Shown here in pieces: positions 1 through 8,697 of a stretch of 64,000 nucleotides of DNA (positions within the stretch are counted from its first letter, which is position 1; each line of letters starts with the position of its first letter). The notes below the pieces were generated by a model. It was not told the origin of the DNA. It searched no databases and worked only from the letters and a program-made list of their open reading frames with translations. The position numbers were made by a program, and so were the translations under genes. This DNA is from Niastella vici (GTDB lineage: Bacteria; Bacteroidota; Bacteroidia; Chitinophagales; Chitinophagaceae): NCBI RefSeq assembly GCF_002077945.1, contig NZ_LVYD01000048.1, positions 62,001 through 126,000 on the forward strand, given 5' to 3'.

Positions 1-435
1 CGCCAGTGGCGCGCCTCCTTCATTGGTGACGAGGCCGCTTACGACGGCATTGAGCTTTCCATTGATGTCTTTTGAGATAATGATCACCTCATTATCGACC
101 AGGTTAAAGTTCAAACCTGTTTCAGACAGGGCCGTCTTCAATACCGAAGAAACAGGTGTTTCCTTTACGGTAATGGTTACAAAGAAGTCGTGCGGCAAAA
201 TATCGTTGCTGTAAGCAAACCGGTAATCGGTGAGCTTTTCAATACTTTTAAACAATTGCGGGATGGATGCGTTTTTCAACGACAGGGTAACTTTCTCTTC
301 CTGTGAAAGTCCTTTCGCTGATACATGCAGGCAACCAATGATTAGTAAAGCAGTCGTTAGTTTCATAATCCTTACAGCTTTGGCATATGCCGTGTAAAGA
401 AATGGCTCCGCCTCTGGCGGAATGAATTTTTTCAT
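1..435 (-). CDS. SusC/RagA-type TonB-dependent receptor, N-terminal part (cut by window edge)
   Basis: Reading the minus strand from the ATG at 435 gives 145 open codons to the window edge, so only the N-terminus is present. After a basic start and a hydrophobic segment (about residues 24-45, ending near GLSQ) comes an STN/secretin-like domain (about 50-110), then the beginning of a carboxypeptidase-like beta-sandwich (VSGLVTNEGGAPLA). STN domains mark SusC receptors that signal through a FecR anti-sigma factor. The FecR and ECF sigma genes directly upstream on the same strand (571-2353) fit that arrangement. The full protein would be an outer-membrane importer of about 1,000-1,200 residues. 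The substrate is unknown; the nearby pectin genes suggest a uronate-rich glycan, which is inference. Confidence 0.85.
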   Translation of the reverse strand, partial: MKKFIPPEAEPFLYTAYAKAVRIMKLTTALLIIGCLHVSAKGLSQEEKVTLSLKNASIPQLFKSIEKLTDYRFAYSNDILPHDFFVTITVKETPVSSVLKTALSETGLNFNLVDNEVIIISKDINGKLNAVVSGLVTNEGGAPLA

Positions 436-570
436 ACCTTTAGAAAGTTTAAAGATGAATAATGGAAACAGGGCAAACCAATCACGTTAACCTGTTTCGG
501 CTTTAAGCAGGGGAATGTTGCCGCATTCCCCTATTTATTTATTTTACATACGGTCCTTGCTTGCGGGTGG

Positions 571-1662
571 TTACTTATATATGACGATGTGCTGTGCTCC
601 TTCAAACCGGTAATTGAACTTTTTTGAGGCTTTCAGGATCTCCAGCACCTGTTCAATTTTTTCCTTTTTAAAGGTGGCGGTAAAATGATATTGTTTTACG
701 TCGCTTGTTTCAAATTGAATATCTACATTATACCAACGGTTAAGCTGATACGCTATTTCTTCAAACGCTTCGTCTTCAAAGGCCAGGTTATTCTGTACCC
801 AGGCCAGTTCCTTTACGTTGCCATTATCTAGTTTTTTGACAGGTTTTATAACGCCCTGTTCGGGGTTGGTCTTTATGGTTGATGCGGGTGTTGCTTCGTT
901 GGCCCGGGCTTCGGTCCATAATACTTTTTCATCGGGATGCAGGTACAATTTGCGGTTATTGTCTTTTTTCAGCGTTACTTCAACCAGGCCGCGTATGAGT
1001 ACGGCTTCGGTCCTGTTTTCGTTATTATATGATTTTACATTAAAGGCCGTGCCCACCGCTTTTACATCCATGCTGGAAGTATGTACAATAAATGGAACCG
1101 CTGCATTGTGCTGCACTTCAAAAAAAGCTTCGCCTTTCAGGTATACTTCACGGGTGTTTTTGGCATAATGCTCATTCAGGGATATTTCACTGCCGGCATT
1201 GAGGATCACCTGCGTGCCATCGGGCATTTGAAAACTTTTGCGCTCACCGGGTTTGCATGCATACTGAATGACACTGATTTGGGATGGTATACGTTGTACC
1301 ATGCGATACAGGTACCCTCCTATGATCATCACTGCCAGTGCGGCTACGGCAACGTAGCTGAAACGCCGGTAAAAGGATGTATGCGACGGGGCAGCCCGCT
1401 TTAATTCAACGACCGGTGCATCTTCGCCGTTCGCCATCTTCTTCTTAAGGTTATTCAGCTGGTCTTCCAGATCAGCATGGGCCAGGGCAGAAAACAACAA
1501 CCGGTACTCCTGCACCGCTTCTTCTACCAGCCCTTTCCTGTCGGGATGTTCCACCACATACTGCTCCCAGAAATGAACGTCCTGTTCATTTTTCCGGAGA
1601 CAATAATTAATGAAAGATTCATCCTTTAACAGGTCTTCAACTGTCCGGTACTTATGTTGCAT
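571..1662 (-). CDS. FecR-family anti-sigma factor
   Basis: This 363-residue protein has the usual FecR layout. A cytoplasmic N-terminal region of about 100 residues would bind the sigma factor. One membrane helix lies at about 102-119 (FSYVAVAALAVMIIGGYLY). A periplasmic FecR domain at about 135-235 contains PDGTQVILNAGSEI, and a C-terminal DUF4974-type domain (about 290-360) would contact the STN domain of the receptor. It sits between the ECF sigma gene (64 bases upstream) and the STN-SusC gene (135 bases downstream), all on the minus strand. It should relay substrate binding at the receptor to the sigma factor. Start is the ATG at 1662. Confidence 0.92.
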   Translation of the reverse strand: MQHKYRTVEDLLKDESFINYCLRKNEQDVHFWEQYVVEHPDRKGLVEEAVQEYRLLFSALAHADLEDQLNNLKKKMANGEDAPVVELKRAAPSHTSFYRRFSYVAVAALAVMIIGGYLYRMVQRIPSQISVIQYACKPGERKSFQMPDGTQVILNAGSEISLNEHYAKNTREVYLKGEAFFEVQHNAAVPFIVHTSSMDVKAVGTAFNVKSYNNENRTEAVLIRGLVEVTLKKDNNRKLYLHPDEKVLWTEARANEATPASTIKTNPEQGVIKPVKKLDNGNVKELAWVQNNLAFEDEAFEEIAYQLNRWYNVDIQFETSDVKQYHFTATFKKEKIEQVLEILKASKKFNYRFEGAQHIVIYK

Positions 1663-1726
1663 GTCCGCGCTTTTATAAGCAGAGTACCCGGACCATCGTT
1701 TTTACCCTTCTTTTTAAAAATATTTT

Positions 1727-2353
1727 TCAGAAAAGAAATGAGGAGGCTATAATGAGGAGAATAAGTGATTGAATGCCAGATACGACAGCCGGCTGTACCA
1801 GCCCCTGTTTTATTTTATAGAGCGCTTCATGAATTTTGTTATACACCGTACGATGCGTGAGCCCTGTTCTTTGCGTGATATCGTCATAGCTTAAACCTTC
1901 GTAATATTTAAGCAGAATGAGTTCGCGCTGGCGCGCAGGCAGTGCATTGATGACGGTCATCAGGTTTTTGCTGATCGCTTCGTTATCGTCCCTCCCGATC
2001 AGGGTTTCTTCCCAGGAGGTTTCAAACCCCTCTTCTTCTTTTTTACTATACGCCACTTCGAGGTTAACCGTGCGGCGGGCTTTCAACCAATCGCTTGTTA
2101 AGCGGCGTAAAAAAGATATAATGATATAACTGCGTACATTTTTGGCTTCCATCAACGTGTGGCGCTTTTCCCACAAATACAGGAATTGCTGTTGAATTAC
2201 ATCCTTCACGAGATCGCTGTCGTGAATTTGCCTGAGACCAATAAATAGTAAGGTATGATAGTATCGGGTATAGAGCTCGTACAGGGCTTCCTTGTCGCCT
2301 TGCAGCAGACGCTCCCAACATATGTTGTCGGTATTACAAGCAGTTTTGATCAT
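1727..2353 (-). CDS. ECF RNA polymerase sigma factor with hydrophobic C-terminal tail
   Basis: This 208-residue protein has sigma-70 region 2 (about 25-95, with DVIQQQFLYLWEKR) and region 4 (about 135-185, helix-turn-helix around YDDITQRTGLTHRTVYNKI). The last 23 residues (from about 186) are strongly hydrophobic and end LILLIIASSFLF, which could be a membrane-binding tail. It is the first gene of a sigma/FecR/SusC signalling set and probably drives transcription of the adjacent receptor and perhaps the pectin genes. The regulon is inferred from position only. Confidence 0.93.
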   Translation of the reverse strand: MIKTACNTDNICWERLLQGDKEALYELYTRYYHTLLFIGLRQIHDSDLVKDVIQQQFLYLWEKRHTLMEAKNVRSYIIISFLRRLTSDWLKARRTVNLEVAYSKKEEEGFETSWEETLIGRDDNEAISKNLMTVINALPARQRELILLKYYEGLSYDDITQRTGLTHRTVYNKIHEALYKIKQGLVQPAVVSGIQSLILLIIASSFLF

Positions 2354-2553
2354 TATTGGCAGTCAATCGTTCCTCATAAATTTAAAATGTATTCGCCACA
2401 TTTAAAAAATATTTTTCTAAATGGTTCACTACGAGCAGGTAAAATAATTTTAAGTGCAGAGTTTTTCAGTTTTAAGTGCAGGGCAGCATATTGGGTTGCA
2501 GGTTGGCAAAAAAAAACGACTTCCCTGTTTACAGAAAAGCCGTGGTTCATTTT
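2354..2553. other. Intergenic region upstream of the sigma gene
   Basis: About 200 bases lie between the sigma start and the hairpin element that ends at the kduI stop. The stretch is AT-rich, with runs of A and T around 2400-2470. I see no convincing gene, and a promoter for the sigma gene would be expected here but I could not assign one. Confidence 0.4.
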
Positions 2554-2667
2554 AGGAGGTATGAGGTAAGAAGTAGGATGTAAGAAGTTCCCGATATTTG
2601 AGATTCAAAACAAATAGCGAGGCTGGGCACTCAAACTCTTCTTACTTCTTACCTCTTACTTCCTGCA
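2554..2667. repeat. Iterated-word inverted repeat, GAAGTAAG family, copy 1
   Basis: The left arm (about 2554-2588) is built from repeats of a word like GAGGTAAGAAGTAGGA. The right arm (about 2637-2667) carries its reverse complement, CTTCTTACTTCTTACCTC. The loop of about 50 bases (2588-2638) is about 90% identical to the loop of the copy at 20781 (5 mismatches in 51 by eye). The right end stops 2 bases from the kduI stop codon. Confidence 0.85.
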
Positions 2668-2669
2668 TC

Positions 2670-3500
2670 TTATCTCAGTGCATTGATGGTACAATGGTCC
2701 ATATCACCATAATCGAGGTTTTCACCAGCCATACCCCAAATGAAGGTATAGTTAGAGGTGCCGGCGCCGGAGTGAATGCTCCAGTTGGGTGATATCACCG
2801 CCTGTTCATTCTGCATCCAGATATGGCGGGTTTCCTGCGGCTCACCCATGAAATGACAAACGCTTTGATTTTCCGGTACCTCAAAGTAAAAATATACTTC
2901 CATGCGGCGGTCATGGGTGTGCGCAGGCATGGTGTTCCATACGCTGCCGCTTTTCAGTTCCGTCATACCCATTTGCAACTGGCAAACTTCCAGCACGCTG
3001 GCAACGATCAGTTTGTTGATGACGCGGTGATTGGCTGTGGCCGGGCTGCCCAGCTCTACCACTTCGGCATTGGCGCGGGCGATCTTTTTTGTTGGGTAGG
3101 TATGATGCGCGGGCGCTGCATTGATGTAGAATTTGGCGGGCTTGCTGCTATCGGCCGAAGCAAATTGCACCTGCTGTGTTCCCTTGCCAATATATAATGC
3201 TTCTTTATAATCCAGCTCATAGGTTTGTCCGTCGGCAGTGATGGTGCCCTTACCACCCACGTTGATGATGCCCATTTCCCTTCTTTCGAGGAAGTATTGC
3301 GCTTTCAGCTTTTCGGGGTTGGGCAGCGCCACTGCTTTTGTTACCGGCATAATGCCGCCGGCAATATAGCGGTCGTAATGCGACAGGGTAAAAAGCGCCT
3401 GGTCTGCTTCAAATATTTTATCTATTAAAAAAGCCTTCCGCAAAGCAGCCGTATCCATTTGCTTTGCTTCATTGGGGCTTATAGCTAATCGGTTATCCAT
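2670..3500 (-). CDS. kduI: 5-dehydro-4-deoxy-D-glucuronate isomerase (4-deoxy-L-threo-5-hexosulose-uronate ketol-isomerase)
   Basis: KduI interconverts 4-deoxy-L-threo-5-hexosulose uronate and 3-deoxy-D-glycero-2,5-hexodiulosonate, a cytoplasmic step in breakdown of unsaturated galacturonate from pectin. The protein is 276 residues, close to the usual 278 or so. The metal-binding pattern H-x-H-x4-E is visible as HTHDRRMEVYFYF, and the second conserved stretch is SIHSGAGTSNYTFIWGMAGEN. It precedes kduD in reverse order on the same strand (kduD is transcribed first, 105 bases away). Recognition is strong. Confidence 0.95.
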   Translation of the reverse strand: MDNRLAISPNEAKQMDTAALRKAFLIDKIFEADQALFTLSHYDRYIAGGIMPVTKAVALPNPEKLKAQYFLERREMGIINVGGKGTITADGQTYELDYKEALYIGKGTQQVQFASADSSKPAKFYINAAPAHHTYPTKKIARANAEVVELGSPATANHRVINKLIVASVLEVCQLQMGMTELKSGSVWNTMPAHTHDRRMEVYFYFEVPENQSVCHFMGEPQETRHIWMQNEQAVISPNWSIHSGAGTSNYTFIWGMAGENLDYGDMDHCTINALR

Positions 3501-3502
3501 TT

Positions 3503-3603
3503 TTTTAGTTTCTTAGTTTTTTAGTTCTTAGTTCTAAGTTAACTCCTAACGACATTGCCTACTGCCTTCCATTATCACATTATTACATTCAATTAGCACA
3601 TTC
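3503..3603. repeat. Iterated-word intergenic tracts between kduD and kduI
   Basis: Positions 3503-3542 repeat the word TTAGTT (TTAGTTTCTTAG, TTAGTTCTTAGTTC). Positions 3570-3603 repeat a CATTATCACATTATTACATT-like word. The second tract ends against the kduD stop codon at 3606. The two tracts are not reverse complements of one another, so they look like half elements of two different word families. Confidence 0.6.
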
Positions 3604-3605
3604 TG

Positions 3606-4376
3606 CTATCTTCCCATCCAGCCGCCATCAACAGTGATAATAGTTCCGGTAACATAATCAGAGGCAGGAGAAGCGAGGTATACGGCAGCGCCTTTCATGT
3701 CTTCGCCTTCGCCCCAGCGGCCGGCTGGGATACGCGACAGGATCGATTTGGCACGATCGGGATCATTGCGCAATGCTTCAGTATTGTCGGTAGAAATATA
3801 ACCGGGTGCAATGGCATTCACCTGCACGCCTTTGGATGCCCATTCGTTCGACAGGGCCATCGTTAAACGGGCAATAGCGCCTTTGCTGGCTGCATAACCC
3901 GGAACGGTAATACCACCCTGGAAGCTCAATAAGGAGGCGGTGAAAATGATCTTACCGCTTTCCCGCTGTATCATATCCTTCCCGAATTCGCGGGCTAATA
4001 TGAACTGGGCGTTCAGGTTCACATTGATCACTTCGTCCCAGTATTCATCAGGATGTTCGGCGGCGGGTTTACGCATGATGGTTCCCGCGTTACAGAATAA
4101 AATATCAACCGGCGCGCATTCACCTTTTACTTTGTCGATAAAGGAGTAAATAGCTTTGCGATCGTTAAAATCGGCCTGGTAGGCTTTAAAAGAACGGCCG
4201 GTAGCTTCCACTTCCTGCTGTACTTTGCTGCCTGTTAATTCCAGCGTGGCCGATACGCCAATGATGTTGGCGCCTGCTTCGGCCAGTGCAACAGCAATTG
4301 ATTGACCAATGCCTCTTTTGCAACCAGTAACCAGTGCGGTTTTGCCTGCCAATGAAAATTTTGAAAGAATGCTCAT
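3606..4376 (-). CDS. kduD: 2-dehydro-3-deoxy-D-gluconate 5-dehydrogenase (short-chain dehydrogenase)
   Basis: KduD reduces 3-deoxy-D-glycero-2,5-hexodiulosonate to 2-keto-3-deoxygluconate, the step after KduI. The protein has 256 residues, the normal length. It shows the Rossmann motif TGCKRGIG near residue 17, the NAG motif in LFCNAGTI, and the catalytic Ser and Tyr-x3-Lys in SLLSFQG and YAASKGA. The C-terminus YVTGTIITVDGGWMGR is typical of the family. The pairing with kduI supports the specific name over a generic SDR. Confidence 0.92.
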   Translation of the reverse strand: MSILSKFSLAGKTALVTGCKRGIGQSIAVALAEAGANIIGVSATLELTGSKVQQEVEATGRSFKAYQADFNDRKAIYSFIDKVKGECAPVDILFCNAGTIMRKPAAEHPDEYWDEVINVNLNAQFILAREFGKDMIQRESGKIIFTASLLSFQGGITVPGYAASKGAIARLTMALSNEWASKGVQVNAIAPGYISTDNTEALRNDPDRAKSILSRIPAGRWGEGEDMKGAAVYLASPASDYVTGTIITVDGGWMGR

Positions 4377-4540
4377 AATGATTTTAGTTAACTAGATACA
4401 ATGGTAGTAAAGGTGAGTTCCCCCTTCCGGAACAGCTGCGCTGCCCGATAAACAGGGCTGCAATTTCCTGCATGAGGGGTAGACTACCAAATTTAATGGA
4501 TGAGCAAGTCTATCTATTTGCTGTTCATTGGTTTACAGGG

Positions 4541-6082
4541 TCATTTCAACACTTTTACGGCTTTACTGTTATCGAACGGGAGTTTCATGGAAGAGAGTGC
4601 GGGCGATGGTACATCTTTCAATACGATCACCGGGGCCGACTGGGCTGAAGGGACCAGCAGGGACTGCACCTGTAATTGTTGTACGTCATCAAAAACAGCG
4701 GCAGGCCTGAAATCGGCTTTCTTATAGGCCAGCTTTATATTTTTCAATGTTATACCGCTGGCATGCCGTACATACAATCCCCAGCAGGGCAGCTCGCCAA
4801 ACATGGAGAATTCAGGGTAATCAGGCGCTTGTTCGGGTATATTTTGCAGGGAGTCGAGCCCCACATATGCTACTTTTTTATCGGCGCCGCCACCATAGGT
4901 AATTGAGATATTTTCGAGCGTAACATTTTCAACAGGATGGCCGGGTAAACCGGTAATGGAAGCGGGAAACAAATTATGCGGAACCCTCACTACCGGCCCT
5001 TCCATTTCGTAGCCCCTGTCGGGTTTGCCGGAAGGAACTTCTACTGTTACATTTGAAATTTTGATATTCCGCACCTTGCCAATAGGCGCCTGGGTTTTAC
5101 GATGCCCGAGGCGAATAAAAATGGCGTTGCCGGTATTTGTTGCTTTTACGTTTTCGATGGTCACATCTTCGAGCGTTCCGCCATCAACCGATTCAAGCGC
5201 AATGGCCGAACGAAAAGTATTGAAGATGTTTAAATTTTTAACTTTAATATGTTTGAACCCGCCGTGCGAAGCCGTACCAAATTTCAGGGCGCTGGCGCTG
5301 GAACGGATGGTGCAATCGCTGATCTCGATGCTATCGCAAAATGCATTGGGGTTGTGTGATTTCAAACAAATGCCATCATCGTCGGCATCGACATTGCAGC
5401 CGGTAACTTTTACGTTGCGGCAATCAGCGATATCGATGCCATCATTGTTATAGTAAGCTGTGCTTTTTACCCTTATATTTTTGATGGTGAGGTTGGTGCA
5501 TTCGCTGTAGGTTTGCACCCAGCAGGCCGCATCCTTAAATAACACCCCTTCAATAGTTACATGGTCGCAATTCATGAAGGTGAGCAGGTGGGGCCGGTTA
5601 GATTCATCAGATCTTTTCTGCCCCCAGGGATTAACGGTTTGCCAGGAGGGATCTTGTAAGGTTCCTTCTTTTAACATGCGGTCAACATCGGCCACCACTT
5701 CACGGCCACGGCCATCGATGGTGCCGCCGCCACGAATAGCAATATGATGCTGGTTGTTGGCAATGATGAGGGCCGATGCACGACGCGACTGGCCATAATC
5801 GCTTCTTTTGGTGCTGCCCAATAACATCGCAGTTGGCGATACAAATAACTCAACACCCGAACGCAGGGTTATTACACCGGTTACAAATTTCCCTTTCGGA
5901 ACCAATATCTTCCCGCCACCGGCTGCTGATGCGTCGTCGATCGCTTTTTGAATAACCGCCGTATTATCGGTTACACCATCGCCTTTGGCGCCCAGGGTGG
6001 TGATATCATAGGTCTTTGCAGTTTGTGCAACTACGCTTGTGGAAACAATTACGAGCAGAAGAAATAGTCCGGTTCCTTTCAT
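4541..6082 (-). CDS. GH28 family polygalacturonase-like glycoside hydrolase
   Basis: This 513-residue protein starts with a signal peptide (about 1-19, cleaved near VVAQ). The pectin-lyase-fold beta-helix opens with the family signature TLGAKGDGVTDNTAVIQKAI. GH28 active-site elements are visible: NNDGIDI (about 212), DADDDGICLKS (about 233, the paired aspartates) and ASHGG (about 272). The family hydrolyses galacturonan or rhamnogalacturonan. Its neighbours kduI and kduD process the uronates released from pectin, so a periplasmic exo-acting pectinase is likely. It starts 22 bases after the stop of the GH92 gene, so the two are probably co-transcribed. Confidence 0.92.
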   Translation of the reverse strand: MKGTGLFLLLVIVSTSVVAQTAKTYDITTLGAKGDGVTDNTAVIQKAIDDASAAGGGKILVPKGKFVTGVITLRSGVELFVSPTAMLLGSTKRSDYGQSRRASALIIANNQHHIAIRGGGTIDGRGREVVADVDRMLKEGTLQDPSWQTVNPWGQKRSDESNRPHLLTFMNCDHVTIEGVLFKDAACWVQTYSECTNLTIKNIRVKSTAYYNNDGIDIADCRNVKVTGCNVDADDDGICLKSHNPNAFCDSIEISDCTIRSSASALKFGTASHGGFKHIKVKNLNIFNTFRSAIALESVDGGTLEDVTIENVKATNTGNAIFIRLGHRKTQAPIGKVRNIKISNVTVEVPSGKPDRGYEMEGPVVRVPHNLFPASITGLPGHPVENVTLENISITYGGGADKKVAYVGLDSLQNIPEQAPDYPEFSMFGELPCWGLYVRHASGITLKNIKLAYKKADFRPAAVFDDVQQLQVQSLLVPSAQSAPVIVLKDVPSPALSSMKLPFDNSKAVKVLK

Positions 6083-6103
6083 ATGGTTTTTGTTTTGCGA
6101 AGG

Positions 6104-8347
6104 TCAATTCCCTGGCCTGTTCTCCTGAAGTTTGCCGAATGCAACATTCGGTTTGCTTCCCATCACAATCGTCATATTGCCGCCCTGCATGATCTGCTGG
6201 TGCGTAATATAGGTATTGGGCCAGGGTTTACCATTCATGATTACGCGTTGAATATAGATATTCTTTGGACTGTTCTGTTGTACTATTAACGAAAACGTTT
6301 TCTTGTTTGGCAGTTGTAGGGTAGCTTTATCGAACAAAGGACTGCCCAATACGTAGGTACCGCTGGCGGGGTAAACGGGATAAAATCCCAATGAAGAGAA
6401 GATATACCAGGCCGACATTTGCCCGCAATCTTCATTACCACTGATGCCATCGGTGCTGTCGAGGTACTGTTCTTTCAATATATACCGCACTTTTTCCGCC
6501 GTTTTCCATTGCTGGCCGGCATAAGTATATAAGTACGTGGTGTGATGCCCCGGTTCATTGCCATGCGCATACTGACCTATCATACCTGAAATATCGGGCG
6601 GCGATTGCGGATCGAATTCAATTTTCAATTTAAAGAACGAATCGAGGCGGTTTACAAACGCCGCATCGCCACCAAGCAGTTGAATGAGCCCTTTTACATC
6701 CTGCGGTACCAGCCAGGTATATTGCCAGGCATTGCCTTCGCAATAATCGTCGATGTAGGGATGGCTGGTGCGGCCCGGACCAAAGGTCTGGTTCCAGTTG
6801 CCCTGTGCATTTTTACCGCGGAAGAAACGGGTGGTGCTGTCGAAATAATGCCGGTAATAAAGAGAACGCTTTACAAAAAGTGCTGCGTCTTCTTTCCGGC
6901 CCATTTTGGTTGCCATTAATGCAATGCTGCCATCGCTGATGCAATATTCCATGGCCTTTGCCACCGATTCCTGCATTTTATCATTGGGAATGTATTCAAG
7001 CGATTTTACATAATCGAGACCGAACTCATTGCGCAGCGAAGTATTTTTCACTGCTTCATAGGCGAGCACCGTATCGAAACCGCGATAGCCTTTCAGGTAT
7101 GCCTCAGCCACAATTTGCACGCCGCTCATGCCCGGCATCAGGTTGGTTTCATTACCGGCCAGGTGCCAGATGGGTAATTTTCCCTGCTGCTGATAAATAG
7201 CCAGCATGGTATTGATGAAATCATTTACCCGTTCGGGCTGCGTGATGGTATATAAAGGATTCAGGGCACGATAGGTATCCCACAGGGAAAAGATGGTATA
7301 GTTTTGAAAAGAGGCTTTGTGCACGTTCTTATCGGGCCCACGGTATTCACCATTCACATCGTTGAACAAAGCGGGATCGATCATGGTGTGAAACAAAGCG
7401 GTGTAGAATATTTTTTTGGCTGTAGCATTGGAAGTTTCAATGCGTACCTTGCCCAATTCTTTGTTCCATTTGGCATCAGCATCCTGCACAACTTTATTAA
7501 AATTCCAGTGCGGGATCTCCGCATTTATATTGGCGAGGGCATTTTCTGCACTTACCGGTGAAATGCCTACTTTAAATTGTAAGGTGTTCGCCTTATTAAA
7601 GTGGCAAACAGCTTTTACCGCATTGCCTTTTACAGCCGTTCCTTCCCCTTTTGTGCTATTATCAAAAACTTCGAATTGCGCTATAGGTTGAGATAGCCTG
7701 ATCGCAAAATACAGGCGCTGATCGGAGGCCCAGCCTTTTGAATAGCGGTAACCATAAATGGTGGAATCATTTATTTTTTCGATATAGGCATCGGTGGTTT
7801 TATCGCCAATGCCTTCCTGCAGATCGATCAGGATGCGGGCGGGGTTACCGGCCGGGAACTGATATTGATGGAACCCTACACGCGCTGTAGCGGTTAATTG
7901 CACGTTGATGTTATAATCGTCTAATGTGACCGCATAATAACCCGGCCGTACTTTTTCATTTTTGTGTGAGAAGTGGGAAGAAGGGCCCGCAGTGGGTGCT
8001 TCCGCAGTTACCTTTCCGGTTTTTATGGTACCGGTAAAAGGCATGATGAGCACATCGCCGAGGTCGGGCATGCCGGTACCGCTTAAATGGGTGTGAGAAA
8101 AACCCTTTATGATGCTGTCGGTATAATTATAACCCGAGCACCAGTCCCACCCTCTGAATACATTATCGGGCCCCAGTTGTACGGCGCCGAAGGGCACACT
8201 GGCACCGAGGAACACATGCGCATGCCCCGCCGTGCCAATATAGGGGTTTACATAATCAGTAAAGCGCTGTGAAAACGCCCCCTCATGGAACAATACAAAA
8301 CCAGCAACGAGAACGAAACTTTTTACCCTGCTCAAACTACCTTTCAT
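6104..8347 (-). CDS. GH92 family alpha-mannosidase
   Basis: This is a 747-residue secreted protein with a signal peptide (about 1-26, ending GAFSQ). GH92 signatures are clear: VNPYIGTAGHAHVFLGASVPFGAVQLGPD at the N-terminus (quoted in parts: NPYIGT, PFGAVQLGPD), GFSHTHLSGTG, the inverting catalytic region GNEDCGQMSAWYIFSSLG near residue 635, and the C-terminal beta domain. GH92 enzymes are calcium-dependent exo-alpha-mannosidases acting mostly on alpha-1,2 or related linkages. It is the first gene of the GH92-GH28 pair. Linkage specificity cannot be read from the sequence. Confidence 0.93.
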   Translation of the reverse strand: MKGSLSRVKSFVLVAGFVLFHEGAFSQRFTDYVNPYIGTAGHAHVFLGASVPFGAVQLGPDNVFRGWDWCSGYNYTDSIIKGFSHTHLSGTGMPDLGDVLIMPFTGTIKTGKVTAEAPTAGPSSHFSHKNEKVRPGYYAVTLDDYNINVQLTATARVGFHQYQFPAGNPARILIDLQEGIGDKTTDAYIEKINDSTIYGYRYSKGWASDQRLYFAIRLSQPIAQFEVFDNSTKGEGTAVKGNAVKAVCHFNKANTLQFKVGISPVSAENALANINAEIPHWNFNKVVQDADAKWNKELGKVRIETSNATAKKIFYTALFHTMIDPALFNDVNGEYRGPDKNVHKASFQNYTIFSLWDTYRALNPLYTITQPERVNDFINTMLAIYQQQGKLPIWHLAGNETNLMPGMSGVQIVAEAYLKGYRGFDTVLAYEAVKNTSLRNEFGLDYVKSLEYIPNDKMQESVAKAMEYCISDGSIALMATKMGRKEDAALFVKRSLYYRHYFDSTTRFFRGKNAQGNWNQTFGPGRTSHPYIDDYCEGNAWQYTWLVPQDVKGLIQLLGGDAAFVNRLDSFFKLKIEFDPQSPPDISGMIGQYAHGNEPGHHTTYLYTYAGQQWKTAEKVRYILKEQYLDSTDGISGNEDCGQMSAWYIFSSLGFYPVYPASGTYVLGSPLFDKATLQLPNKKTFSLIVQQNSPKNIYIQRVIMNGKPWPNTYITHQQIMQGGNMTIVMGSKPNVAFGKLQENRPGN

Positions 8348-8697
8348 GCCAATGAATTTACATTATTTTACAAAATCCGGTCGCAATATAGCACGCTTAA
8401 TGCAATCAGCATAAAGCGAGCAGTCGTCATATAGTGCGCCCTGCAGCATAAATGTAATAGGTGGAAAAGGAAAAAATGACGTTAAAAATGAGGGCTGATT
8501 GTTTGAAACGCCTATTGATAATAAACAGGTGGCTACAATTTTTTACTTACTAAAGTACAGTTTTGTACTCCACCACTTGACGATAATCAATTTATAAAAT
8601 CATTTCGAATGCCCACTAACATACAGGAATATATATCCGTATATTTACTTACATGTTTATGAAATAAGACACTAACTGTATTACACATCTCATAATT
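8348..8697. other. Divergent intergenic region between GH92 and the protease-like islet
   Basis: About 350 AT-rich bases lie between two divergent genes, so promoters for both are expected. An inverted repeat AGTACA-N4-TGTACT lies at 8554-8569, about 128 bases before the start at 8698, and could be an operator. I see no small gene with clear support. Confidence 0.4.
8554..8569. promoter_or_regulatory. Possible operator: AGTACA-N4-TGTACT palindrome
   Basis: A perfect 6-base inverted repeat with a 4-base spacer lies upstream of the protease-like gene. The length and symmetry suit a small dimeric regulator, but no regulator is encoded next to it and the match could be chance. Confidence 0.25.

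Noticed and set aside
2554-2667. Insertion sequence or MITE with terminal inverted repeats
   Set aside because: No transposase, no clear target-site duplication, and arms are internally iterated and variable between copies.
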